DNA of 64,000 nucleotides from Centropus unirufus (Eukaryota; Chordata; Aves; Cuculiformes; Centropidae). Below the pieces are notes generated by a model. That model was not told the DNA's origin and made no database searches. It saw only the letters and a program-made list of their open reading frames with translations. Location: the NCBI GenBank assembly GCA_013397695.1, contig VYZI01000194.1, positions 1,281,066 to 1,345,065 on the forward strand. The letters are read 5' to 3'. A program made the translations under genes and the position numbers. Shown here one piece after another: positions 41,541 to 54,014 of this stretch (positions are counted from its first letter, which is position 1; every line of letters starts with the position of its first letter).

Positions 41541-44500
41541 CCTGATCTCTACCCTCGTATTTATAGAAAATGTCTTTCTGGTTTTGCCCTTGTATGAAAG
41601 GTTGGCGTTTGCATGGACAAGATTACATTTTAGCAATTATTTGTCGCTCACGTTGTGCTTGGTAATTCAGAGCAGTAGCTGTTTTGCAGAGTAATTTTTT
41701 CCTTTTACTGAACAGCTGATCTGAAATGCAATCAGTGCTATTGGACTGCTACAAAATATTAAGCCCCTTTTGGTTAAATTGTTCCCCTTATTCTTCTTTT
41801 GTAAAATAGTACCTTCACAAATATGTTTCGAAAAAAAAAGTGTCTTGAAAGTGTAACATTTTAAACAAAATCCTGACATTGGCTATATGACAAAGTTAAA
41901 TAGGAAGCATAGTGTTCACTGTAATTTCTGGTTATAGGCAAAATCAGGTTTACAAGCAAGGTATATCATGTCCTTGGCTCTTGTAGAATATTAAGGAAGT
42001 AATCTTGGGATAGGCATGGCCTGTATTATATTAAGGAGAAAAATAAAATACTGTCAACTGAAGTCTATTCACAGAGATAATGTAACCTTCTGGGAAGTTC
42101 CTGCTGTCATGGGCTGTCCCTCCACTGCCTAGTTCATGGTCAAAAACACTGTTTAATGCTTTAGGGAAAATTCCTTCCCATAACCGGTTACTTGACAGTA
42201 CTAACATCTGTACTGACCTATGTAGTATAATAGGGATGCTCCACAGTTCTTGGAATCTGCTTTTTTTTTCACCAGTGTACCGTAATCTAAAGGCACTGCT
42301 TGCACTTAGTACCCCACATTTGAGTGCGATGTTTCTGGAAAAATTATTTGGCATAACAATAGGTCGCATTTTATTTTACCTCACAGAAAGATAAGTCCTT
42401 GATCACAAGACCAGAACCGTGATTAAAAAAACTGAACAATGTAAGGAATGAAAATTAATAATAAAATGTATTTAACATCAGTGTCCTTCTCTGGAAGATT
42501 TTGCAGAGGCATCTCCCAGTCATGAAGCCTTAGGGGCAGATTAGCATCATGATACTTCCTGGAATTATGTTTCATATCATCCTTTAAGCTAAGTGGAAAG
42601 TTAAAGAAGTCAGCATGCATCTCCTTTTCTTCTCTCTTTCTTCCCCCAATGTTAATTTTGTATTTGACATTAAACATGCTATAGCAAGGTAGACCAAAGA
42701 TTCCCCTAGCTGTTTCCAGTGGTAGCCAGTAGGAGAAATAGGGAGAAATATAAACACAAAGCAAGTGTGTAGTGATAACCTCCCGCAAGACATAAGAACT
42801 GTGACAGTGAAACTATATCAGAAGTTTCCTTAATGTATGTCTGATAGCTCTAAATGGATTTGTATTCCAAGAATATGTTTTGTCCACTTGCTTTTTGGGG
42901 CCCAGCTATGTCATTTGCTGCATATATTATTTACTTAATAGAAATAAGATTTCTGAACTAACACTGGACTGTTGGGATTGCTCATGTTCTTTCTTGAGGA
43001 CTGATCTTTGAGATCAAAATATGACAGGAGGACACTTCTGCCTTAAGGAGTTTGCCTGCATTTGAATTCTTTTGTACCCGTTAATAAGGACCTTCCTTCT
43101 ACTTTAAAAATAAGCTTATTTTTAGTCATCTTGTGAGCGCATGACAAAGATTCTGCATGTTTTCCAAAGATATGTGGCCTTGCAAGAGAATCTTCTGCCA
43201 TTGTCAGGTACTTGTAGGTGAGGTGTTGCTGCTGGGAGCAGGAGGCTTTCTCATAGAAACCAAATTTTGGTGCCACAGGCAACGAAAAGTTCACGTACTC
43301 CCATTTCAAATGCTGAAGAGAGACTAGAACAAGTAACCCCTTCTGACCGTATTATTCCTGCATTTAATCTGTAAAATGGGAAGAAAAGCCCCCTTTGTCT
43401 TACTGTGCTTCTTATTGTGAAGATGAATAATTTTTGAAGTTATAGAAAATGCTATCGATAAGCATCTCAGAAAATTCAAATAAAAAGTTAATAATACAGG
43501 CTTCAGAGGAATACAGAAGCTTTTGGGCCCAAACACTTGGGAGAAGTAAAAATACCTATCAGACAGCAGCTCAGTAAATATTCATTTATCTGTGCACTGA
43601 AACAACATAGGAGATCTCTAGAAATCAGAATAATATTATGTAGATGAGGAAAAGTGAGTCCAATTAAAGTTGACCAAATGCCTAATTGCTTTATTTTGCA
43701 GTCTTGCTCATCTTCTGTCAAAGTAGCTCTGTGTGTGGTATATTGTAGTTTAACCTTGATATGCCTGTGTCATTTGTCCTTCTTTTGCTGCTTATAAGAA
43801 AAAAACCATTACAGTGTCATTTTAAAAAAGAATAAGAAAGGGGTTTTTTTGCTGTTTTACATTGATTTCTTGAACCTATTCACATGCCTTAATTGGCAAG
43901 TAATTACTTTCCTAATCCAGATAAGTAGTGTTGAACTGTGAATTGCAAAGTTCAGGGCTTTTTAGATCGATGGGTGGAAACACTACTGTTGTTTGTGAAG
44001 CATCCCCGAAATTTCTGCGTTACTGGCCTAATAAAGTATAACTACTAATGCAGAAATATAATTTTAAGATATTTGTAGGCTGTGGTATTCTGTGATAAAT
44101 GGTTCTCCAACAGTGAAGATAAAAAACAATAGATGAGAGTGTGAATACTCCACACTTATTGCATTGATAAAAGTTGGGAAAAATAATTTTAAAATAACTT
44201 ATTTTTAGTCCTTTTAATGAACTGTTGTACTGAGCTGCTTTTGTTATAATCTTAGAGGCTGTAACCTGAGGACTATAGTCTGATTTTCTGAAAACAAACA
44301 CTAGAACATTTACTAGGTAGTAGTTCCGGCTCATCTATTTACTTCAGAAAGGCTTTTTCTATGGTAGTAGTACTGACTTCTTCACAAGGATGTAGTGAAA
44401 ATCCTGTTAGTATTTTATTGGTTGGGCAATTACAAAGATGGATATAGGTGTCACTGTGTGATGCTTTGTATTGCTGGTAGAAAATAAAAGTAACTTAACA

Positions 44501-44841
44501 AGAAATTTTGATTGCTCCTGACTGGAAGAAAACTATACTTAAGAAGAAAGTAGATCATAACAGTTCATCATGCTTCTTCATTAGGTACAGCCCGGTGGAG
44601 AGTTGTCACTAATTGGCAGCAATGCCTTCCAAACTTCACTATGGAACTGCACATAAACATAGATGCATTCACTCATATTGACAATTGCTTCTTAAGGGCT
44701 AAGCAGTGATACTACATGTCATTTGTAATTTAGTGTTAGACCTCTTTACCGTCTCCTGAGTAAGATCATACATTAATTTAGATTTTACAAAGTTTATGTA
44801 TTTCTTAGTATACTTCGTCCAAGCTAATGTAGGAGAAGAGT

Positions 44842-44854
44842 NNNNNNNNNNNNN
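44842..44854. other. assembly gap (13 N)
   Basis: Thirteen undetermined bases interrupt the sequence. Any open frame crossing it is unreliable. Confidence 0.99.
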
Positions 44855-45976
44855 CCCTGGACCTTCTTTCTTCCAGTAGTTCCAGCTGTTACAGTAATGT
44901 TCTTGTGTGTTTTTTATCCCTTGGGCAGCAATGGACATCAGTCTGCAAAGCACAGAAGTTAAAAAAAAAACAAAAACCAAAAACCCCACTGGAATGCATA
45001 AAGTGTGTGTGTTATACAAAATTGCATTATATATTTCACCGTTTTTCTGGAAGGATACATATTAACTTGTATGTTCAATTGAACAGAATCGTGTATCAGT
45101 TCTGTTTTTCCAAAATACAGGCATCTATTAAATAGAAATGAATTTATAAACAGAGAAATTGTGTCTGTTGGAACTTGCATAGTAGAAATGGGCCCCAGAT
45201 GTTACAGTTATGTAAGGACCTAATCTGAACCCAACTGAAGAGAGCCTTGTGGGCCTCAGATCATGCCAATAAGAACATTTTCAGAAGGATTAACACTGCA
45301 AGAGATTGTATTGTCTGTGGCTATTGTAAGGACAAAATCAAAATGCATGGAAGGAGGGTAGTGCATTATTCAATGTGGCTGGAGTTAAATTTGTTCTTAG
45401 AAGGGGAAAATGTGACATGAATTATCGTTAATAAAGAAAAGCGATGTCAAGCACAACTGTATGTTTCTTAAAGCTGTCATTTTTTCTGTTTACTGGAGTG
45501 AGCATTTGGAGGGGGGTCGTTACTTATTTCTATTCTGAGTTTGACATACTTGTTTTGAAGTAGATGTCTTTCTGCTTTTAACCAATACAGCTTTGCTCCC
45601 AGCAGTGGCATTTACTTATTTAAACTGTTAGCTTAGGCGTTTTAGCTGATATTTATGTTTTGTGTGCTGCACTCAAGATTCCTGTAAAGTTCCTAATATG
45701 TCATACAGTGCCATCAGGGAATTCAAATCTTTATCTCGTGCTGAAGTTCCTTCTCTGCAGAGATTAAAAATAATCTGTAGGAGCTCTGTGAATCCTGCTT
45801 TCCTAAACAACATCTAACCTTACAGTGCAGTTGTGTAATTGTTCTGATCTTGCAGGAAGGCAGTGTCATGTAAAAGTAGGAGTGTATTTATACTGGTAGA
45901 ATTCCACATTTTCCATTACAATTATTTTTGGCAAAGCAGGATGTACTTTAAGCCACAAGATCACAGCATCCATAAG

Positions 45977-46013
45977 GATGCAGCAGTTTTCTCTCAGATG
46001 CAGCAGTTTTCAA
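45977..46013. repeat. 15-bp direct repeat
   Basis: The string gatgcagcagttttc occurs twice, separated by a few bases (tctca). Confidence 0.9.
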
Positions 46014-46163
46014 GACAATTTCCTCAAGTTAACTAGTCAAAAAGAGGCCCATGAATGTGCGGTTCTTAGTAAGCCAGGCACTCTGATTGGGCATTTTAAT
46101 TGTAGAACTTAGCTGTAAACCGCTTTCTCCCAGTAGGTATATAACAAAGTCAAAGCTTGCCCT

Positions 46164-46199
46164 TAGATAGGTAGGTAGGTAGGTAGGTAGGTAGGTAGG

Positions 46200-46239
<40 letters not shown>

Positions 46240-46240
46240 T
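46164..46240. repeat. compound tetranucleotide microsatellite (TAGG)n(TAGA)n(CAGA)n
   Basis: About 77 bases of tetranucleotides change in order from TAGG to TAGA to CAGA units. The open frame crossing it on the minus strand, with repeated Tyr-Leu-Pro-Thr, is produced by the repeat. Length polymorphism between individuals is likely. Confidence 0.98.
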
Positions 46241-47382
46241 TAAACAAATATCCTCTGAGTGTTATAACCAGTAATGCTGCTGGTTTGTCTACTCACTTCT
46301 TTCAAACCTTCAGACCAATTTTAAAAAGTTAAGCATCACAGAATTTTCTCCTTTATTCTCTGTTGAAGTTTTCATCCTGAACCCTCTCCCAGCTGTAGAA
46401 AATAGTTGACATTTCCTTGGCTAGAGGGAGAAAAGCAAAAGGTTGACTTTATGTCTGGTAACACAGAACCTTTGCCTTGGAGGTGGGAAGAGCTGTTCAT
46501 GTTCCTTGCTTAAACTGGAGAGGTTGTACTTGAGAAGTAGTCAGCTCTAATACAGCTCAGTTCCCCCTACACAGGGTGAGTAACTGAGTTATTTCCTTTT
46601 ACTCGAAGTGTCAACCAGCTGCTGGCTCAGCATCTCACCTGGGACTCTGCTGTGTGATTGGTCTTATTCAGTTAGTTTGCAAAACACCACGTGGTCCGCC
46701 CATTTGGTAAAGTTCTGAGAGGGAATGATGAACCTGAGAAGCCTTCGTGAGCTTTACATGAGCAAGGGAACTGAGTGGTCTGCTGACAGGACTTGGGTGG
46801 TTTTGCATGTTTTCTGTGCAAAGACTGTTGCAGCAGTTTAGGAGACCAGATTTGGATCTGTTTGCTACTGAATTGTTGACTCTGTGTGAGCTTTAGCTAA
46901 TTTATCATGTCATCTCAATAAAAATTTTGTAGATGTCATTCATCAACTTTGTGATATCCACTCTTCTGCTGTCGTTTTGTTGAATAAACGAAGGATATTA
47001 ATACTGCGATGTCTTTTGGGGAGACTTTGAGTCTTCCAGTAGGGGCAAGGAAACTCTAGAAAAAGTTGACTCTTACCTAGTGAGTTATATGTAAGTTATA
47101 TGAATGGCAAAGGGATAAATATAGACCTTCACATAGGGAAAGGGAATGGCTTGGACCCTACGTAACTTAGCCTGAGACCGTTGTATGGGATACTCAGATA
47201 TCTGAAGAGTTGGCTGAGGAATCCCAGAGATATGAAGTTGTATTTTAAGAAAAAGTGTGAGATTGATGAGCTACTTAATGACTGAATAAAGGCAATTTGA
47301 TATATCAATTAACCAAATTAAAAAATATATACATTATCTACCTTTACAATGAGACTCAAAGGCAAAACAGAAAAATTATCCT

Positions 47383-47421
47383 CTGTGTGTGTTTCTGTGT
47401 GTATATATATGTATGTATATG
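47383..47421. repeat. interrupted (GT)n/(AT)n simple repeat
   Basis: Short GT runs pass into AT and GTAT runs, with interruptions. Confidence 0.85.
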
Positions 47422-50180
47422 AGATTTAGACACGCAGAGTTACAAGTTGCTTTGCATTACCTGTTTGTGCATTTATCCATCAGAAAATGCCAGATAACAT
47501 AATCCATAATGAGGCAGAATTACAATAAATTGCCTTAATTTGTTTTCCATATGCTAAGCATACACATATGTCCTCATATAGACCAGCTGATGTACAATAA
47601 CTTGGTGATGGGAAAAATTACTCATACATCTAAGCTTTTATTAATTCTGAGTCAATGACTGTTGGGATCTCTAACAACTCATTTTTTATCTGGTTTGTCA
47701 AAAGAGAATTGTCAGATGGACATAATTTTCACCTTGAGATAGAAAGAGGCCACGCCCAGGTTTCATGCTTTGCTAAACAAAAAGATAAAACCATAAAACC
47801 TCAAGTATTCACAAGCAAGCTTCTATTAGTATCTTACTAAGAATATTTAATCAAGCAATGCTTCTGTTTTCTCATGTGCTTAATGACATTTATAGTCCAA
47901 AGTAAAAATTCATAAGATTGTACTTAAAATTGATTGAGATTTCTGATGAAATCATAGTGGAAATATAGACTATTAAGATTTAATGTTTAAGCCACTTCTC
48001 CATTAGTGCTATATGGGATTAAAGAATGAATGAAAATAGTAATAATTGGACTAATTGCTTTCCTGTTCTATCAATGAAGACGATATTTTTCGGTAAGTGG
48101 CTAAAGGTTACACCCTTCTGTTTTAAGGCACCTTAATTGATTTGTCATGTTACTCACATTTCTCTATTGCTGTTTCTGCAATTTAAGTTATCGTATTACT
48201 GTATTTTCTAGGTCAAAGCTCTTTTCTTTCAATATTGTGATGCCAAAATTTGCTATGATGACAGCCTGGTATGCAAGTGTAGTTTCAGTATTCTGTAAAA
48301 TCTGCTGAAGGGCAGAAAATAAACTCTGGAATCAGAGCTGCCCCATCGTAATGTAATATCCCAGATGGGACTGGGATGGTGCATTCTTCAGAGCAGTTCT
48401 GATTTGCCCCAAGTTATTTGTGACCCATAGCATGTGTTAAACTTTTTAAGGATGATATTTTTGCCAAAAAGCTAGCTCAGTAATTGTGCTGTAAAAAAGA
48501 AAAACAACCAAAAACCTAAACCAGCTCCTCCCTTCCCCCCTTATTAATACAGTATGGCATGAGAAATTCCTATACTTCTCACAGGCTTCTATAATTGTAT
48601 TCACTGAAGTTTACTCTTTGCTTCCTCTGGAAAGGGTAGTTGTATTAACATTTGCAGTTTAATAAAGCATCCTAGAAGAGTCTTCTGGAAGTCAAAATAA
48701 ATTATATAAGAGGTAGTCAATTATAAAAAATTTTTCAATTACCAAAAATTTATGCAAGGGTTCTTCTTATTTAATTATCTCTTGGCACATGAAGTAATGG
48801 TAAAATTTTAAAAGTTCTGCATTCGCAGGCTTCTCTTGCAAAACAGTTAGCAAACCTGATAATGTACAAACCAAAAGTCACTTCTAGTTTCAACGAGTTG
48901 CAATTGTATACACTATAGTAGGCAGCTAATATAAATAGGAAAATACATCTTAAGTGATGGAGGGAAGCAAGAAGATAACTTTATAGGGACCTTGGTATGC
49001 CTGAAAAGTGGCTGTGTGAAAATATGTGGAGGAACTACTGAACATAAATAGAAGCCAATCTGAAGTCTATTTTAAAAAATAATTAATCCGCCTTGATTGT
49101 GAGACATATAGGTGGGGTCTTGTCTTCCCTCTCCAACTACTGTTGACTTTACAGTCTAATGACAAAGTTAGTGTTAAGACTTTGGCCTTTGGAAATAGAC
49201 AATAGTACTGTCATGCTGATGTGCTTAATGAGTTTTTTTTTTGGGATGGTAGTTTTTATAAAGAACCATGACTGTGGTTTATATAAATGTATCTTCTACC
49301 GTTTCTATCATCTTTTACGTTCCTTTTACAGGGGAGATTTAAAACTTGAACTGAGATTTCCAAGTTGAAATATTAGTGCTTAATATCTTTACTCAGGGGG
49401 AGGAGGGAAAACCCCAATATCCACAAACATCAGTAAGTCCAGTTATCCAGTGCTTATGTTCAGATACTTCTCAATGATTTTTCTTCTGGCTGCATATCCA
49501 GTGGTTGTATGTTAACAGGAGGCCATGCATAAAACAATGCATGCATCTGAGATTAATAAAATGTTATGTTACTCCAGATAGTGTGCAGTCCTCATTCCTA
49601 GAGCGGCTGATGTCACCAGGAGTGCAGAGCCCTCCCACTCCTCCTTGGTAATTGATGGTGATGGGTTCTCTGCTGAGCTGTAACCTAACAAAGGGACTGA
49701 ATCAGATCAACAGCTGAGAGAAATCACCAGCAAACAGTATCGCTCTGTATAGACAGAAGCCAGGCACTTTAAACCAGGCCATCGATGAACAAATATTTCA
49801 AATAATAGTTCATGCAGGATGATTTGCTGAAGTTTTTGTGGGCACACTGCCTCACATCGGAGGTTTTGCTCCTGTAAGAAGCATTGCTGCTGCTGGAGCG
49901 GCTGGCCCACTTGGAGCAAGGCTGACATGCTTGACAGATGCCTGGTGTCTCCTCAAACTAAGCACATTATTTCTGAGGTAAGCATATGTTGAAGGACTGC
50001 AGGCCAGATGTTCAGGAACCCTTTAATTTTACAGTGCAATGTACAGGCTGGCTTGCAGGTTAACTTAATTACAGTTAAACTGTTTCACTTTGTTCTCATC
50101 TAGCCAAGCTCAAATGTTGTTGAAAAATGTGCCAGCCTTTCTCTGGAGGTCCAAATTCTACATTTGAACTTCCTTTTCTT

Positions 50181-50214
50181 AAAAAAAAAAAAAGAAAAAA
50201 AGAAAAAAAAAAAA
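50181..50214. repeat. A-rich simple repeat
   Basis: Runs of A are separated by single G. No retroposed sequence was recognised immediately upstream, so I treat it as simple sequence rather than a poly(A) tail. Confidence 0.85.
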
Positions 50215-51153
50215 GTTGCCTTGCTGTTATGTTGAAAAACTGCAAAAAAAATGAGTTGAAGGGAAGGGATAGCACTCACAGGTGGCTGCTGCTGGGAGTG
50301 CTTCTGACTATAACGTTATTAAAATAGTTCAAACAAAGGAGCTTGCTGTTTGTTTTGTGGTTTCTGGGATTGTGCTTAAATTGTTTTCTCCTCAATGCGA
50401 GAGCAATGGGTCTCTCTGCTGGCAGCAGTTTGAAGTACATTCTCTTTTCAGACTTATTTTTAATTTGGGCTAGATTGCAACATGCTTGTGATTTTTGGTT
50501 TGGCAGCACTTGACTAGGTATCTATATCCTGAGAGTAGGGACTTGCACTACCTGATATCCCACTAGAGCTGTGCTTGTGAAATACAATATAAATAGCTGA
50601 CTTTTTTTTTCTTTGAAGTTATAATTGGATATGATTTGTTCTCGTTTTCACGCTGTGGAAAACAAAGGATGGAGAGCAAAATAATAAAAGTAACAGGCAT
50701 AAACTTTAGCCAAGTGTTTGACTTAACCTTGTTGCTGTCTATAACCTTTATGACAGTTTTGAATATAGTTAGACTGATAGTAGTGTACCACAGGCAGGAC
50801 GGGAGTTTTCCAGATTCATTCTGAGAAAATCCAGGAACAGTGTCTTCTGCAATAGCTGCTCCACAGCTTTCTTCTAGTAGGAAATCACATTTAGATCTTT
50901 TATTTCCCTGGATTATTTAGGGATCTCCACACAGGAAGCTGAGTAGTTATTCTATCCTCCTCTTCTAGACAACTAGAAGACCAACCTGTAGACAACTCAA
51001 ATTAGAACTCCTATGCTTTTGGGGAGAGTAATGCAACAACGTGTCTTATGGGAAGTGCACCATAAAGTAGGAAGGTATACAACTAAGATATGCAGCTCTA
51101 CTAGACTTTTTTTCAGCATACATGTTCAGAACAGCAGAGATCAGGTACTAAGG

Positions 51154-51215
51154 GAATCACAGAATCATTTATGTTGGAAAAGACCCTTAACATTATAAAG
51201 TCCAAACATAGCTTT
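51154..51215 (-). mobile_element. CR1 3'-end fragment
   Basis: The + strand reads gaatcacagaatcattta, then tgttggaaaagacccttaac and a degenerate aagtccaa. This is the reverse complement of the conserved CR1 3' terminus, in which an ATTCTATG-like tail follows the TTTTCCAACCT block. The element therefore lies on the minus strand with its 3' end at about 51154. Similarity fades beyond about 51215, so the copy is short, as expected of a strongly 5'-truncated or eroded insertion. Confidence 0.85.
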
Positions 51216-53314
51216 AACTGCTTTTAGCCTTTTCATATGTAATATCAATAGAAACTTAAGTCTTTAATACTTTAATAAAAGTTTTAATATCTTATCTTTT
51301 TCAAGAAATTCTTAAGAGTTCTGATGAATTAAAATGTTTTGTGGTTCCCTGACAATCTCAATATAATTATGAATGGAGGGGGAATTGGAGATTGGCTTTT
51401 TGGTGGGAAAGAGGTTCCAAATAGAAAAAAAAAATCAATTGGAAAATAGTGTTTTCCTAAAGAGAGGTTCTCTGAAGTTAGACCGTAGCATGCATAATGT
51501 CCCTGTTGCTATGTGACCAATCCTCAAATACTGTCAAGGGGAAGGTGAATTTGATTTATCTGGGCTACAGAGTAAAACAAAACTTCCTGAAGAAGTTGAA
51601 GCTCTATTTGGCATTGTAATAGAGGTCCTGGAAGACAGAGGAAGAAGTTACTATTTGACCGGGTGAGGGGATCACAAGGAGTGGTACAGCAGATATTCAT
51701 TCCTTGTGAACTGAGAAGCAGCATCAAAGCAGGACAGATGAAGTGGATCACAGACAGAAAGGAATAAAATTTGGCCAAAGAAATTCAGCTATGTGTATTA
51801 CGAGGATTTCTGAACATTTAATCAATCCTTCTTTCAAAGTGATGTTTGATGAGTGTTCATGTTTCTTTCCTAGTTTCTAGATGTCATGAGGAAAGACAAC
51901 CATTCAGTTTTGATGATGTGAATTTTGGTTATAGTTGTTTCCTGTTCAGAAGCATTTTACAGGAAGATGTACTTGCAAATTAACTTGGATTTAGTGGTAC
52001 TATTCCGCAAACATTATCTAATTGAAAAAGGAATTGTTTAAATGGCTGAGAGAAAAGTAATGAGAAGATTGGGAAGATTAAAAAAGAGATACAGCTTGAG
52101 TATTTTCTGTTTCACATTTCTTGGCATGAATAATTAACTAAATTGACTATTGACAATTGTCTCTAAATGACAGATGTGCATGAAAAGCGGGTACAAACTG
52201 CATAATTAAACAGAAATGAATTGAACAGATTAATGGGTACATTTTTCTGAATTGTGAAATTTCAGGATGTCTCTTGTCTGTCAAGTTGACCCCTGAAGTA
52301 TTCAAGTCAATTGAAATGCTACAGAAGGATGAAATAAAATAATACTCATTGCATAACCACTGACACGTTTTCTCCACCAACACAGTCCTTGTGACATAGA
52401 AATTCTTCAATATGGAAACTTTGGTAACAGCCAGAAAGTGTAACTGCATCAAGCACAATAATTCATTACTGTAATTTCATCTTTACCTCACCCACTATGC
52501 AGAGAAGTGACATCCTGCCTTTCGCCAATTTACGCAGATTTCCCTGAATTTATGTTTTTAGCATCAGTCAAATATGTAATTGCTGCTGCTATTTTTTATT
52601 CCATTTTCAAATTGCAGTGAATGAGCCTGGGAATTCATAAACTTGAAAAGCTGAATTCTGCTATTTTCTTCCTAGGAATGGATAGTGTGGTAATGCAGCA
52701 CAAAAAGGGTATAAAAGAAGGGGAGGTGACATGCCTCGAAATTTCCATTGCATTCAGATATACATTTTTAAAGCTATTAAACCACTGGCAATTTTATTTT
52801 ATTTGGTCAAAATACAGAAAACATTATAATTTTGAAAATAGGTTTTCTAATTACATATGTATGTGTGACTTTTTGCAGTTTTTTAATTACTGACCTCTTA
52901 AGTCTTTTGTTAAGAGTACAGTATTTCTGTGCAAGTTTTTATGGGCCACTAGTGCTGCGTGTACACTATATGAAAGTTCATGATTTAAATTGTACTTGCA
53001 ACTGCTTAATAAGAGCAACCAATGTTCTGTGAAAAGGTGGTTTGAAAATACTCCATACTGACTGACAGACAAAATGTTTGCATTGCTGCTCATGCCATTT
53101 TCTTCGATCTAAACCAGCTGCTGAGTATTAAAGTGTATGGACAGCCTTTGTATAACAGGTCTGATTTTTTTAGGTTGATTTCCTAAGATAAGATTTATGC
53201 AATCCCACTTCCCATCTGTTAGTTGTGCTTCTCAGTAACTTCAATTCAATGGCCAATTTAAATCAGTCCTGCAGAGGTCTCAGAAGTGCTGAGTGCTTAT
53301 AAAAGAACTTCTTG

Positions 53315-54014
53315 GGGCTTGTTGTAGTTTGAGGTAAATTAGAGATGGTTTTCTGACTAACTCAGTTGCTGTAAGTAACTTTATTCTCTGAAAACGAACT
53401 GCATGTTTTGAGACAGTGATCTCTAAAGGGATAGCGCTGGGCATTGGTATGTAAAAAAAGTCAATGCTTATACTTAACCAAGGCCATCTTCCAGCTGGAA
53501 AACTTGCACACCTGCAAGGAGCGGTGAATAGGTGACCCTAAACTGACCGAGTATTCCATCCCATATATGTCATACTCGGGATAAACTGAGAGATCACGAG
53601 GGTCTCACTCCCTTCTGCGATGGCCAACATCCAGTCAGGACTTTGCCTGGTTGATCCCAGATCCGTGTGCTCCTAAATTCACTTCCCGAGTCCATCTCCC
53701 TCCTAGCCATGGACCCATTCGCTCATGTCTGCTCTGCAGCATTTCTGGTGACGTATAGACACTGAGGGGTGGGGTGAGGGCACGATCTCATATATTTGTA
53801 TATATTTCATTACTTTCAAATTATTTTCATGATAATAATTGTCACTATAATGTCATTAAAGGCATACTTGTAGTTTACAATCCATAGGTTTTTTCCTCTC
53901 ATTTCCCCCTCCGTTTTCATCAAGTGGTGGTGGTGGGAAATGATTTTGGAAGCTCAACTCATCAGTTTTTAGCTACTGAAATTTAGCCAGTTGGGGCTAA
54001 ACCATGACAGGGCT
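53315..54014. repeat. 5-bp target-site duplication flanking the solo LTR
   Basis: gggct at 53315-53319 is repeated at 54010-54014, immediately outside the LTR termini. It marks the staggered cut made at integration and fixes both element boundaries to the base. Confidence 0.88.
53320..54009 (+). mobile_element. solo LTR of an avian ERVL-type endogenous retrovirus
   Basis: The segment begins tgttgtagtttgag and ends ggggctaaaccatgaca. These are imperfect inverted termini of the TG...CA type, and the wording is characteristic of avian ERVL LTRs. Its interior fits the + orientation: an early U3 part, a TATA-like gggataaac near 53579, a GC-richer central block (about 53590-53790), an AT-rich part with an ATTAAA poly(A) signal at 53855-53860, and a G-rich tail (gtggtggtggtggg). 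The 5 bases gggct occur directly before (53315-53319) and directly after (54010-54014), a perfect target-site duplication of the length usual for this class. No viral genes flank it, so it is a solo LTR left by recombination between two LTRs. No coding capacity is present. Confidence 0.9.

Larger units (their letters stand above)
41541..53314. other. AT-rich gene-free stretch
   Basis: No gene recognised. It holds a short assembly gap (44842-44854), a 15-bp direct repeat (45977-46013), a compound tetranucleotide microsatellite (46164-46240), a GT/AT repeat (47383-47421), an A-rich run (50181-50214) and a CR1 scrap (51154-51215). A less AT-rich piece at 49.60-49.98 kb ends on a donor-like ctgag/gtaagc near 49979, but neither strand yields a recognisable protein. 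Confidence 0.55.

Noticed and set aside
44699..45019. 106-codon minus-strand frame
   Set aside because: It crosses the 13-N gap, so its continuity is unknown.
46029..46247. Minus-strand frame with repeated Leu-Pro-Thr-Tyr
   Set aside because: It is translation of the tetranucleotide microsatellite.
49600..49979. Possible exon ending on ctgag/gtaagc
   Set aside because: The donor is good, but no coding frame, acceptor or promoter accompanies it. A noncoding exon remains possible but is not supported.
50181..50214. Poly(A) tail of a processed pseudogene
   Set aside because: No gene-like sequence or target-site duplication was seen around the A run.
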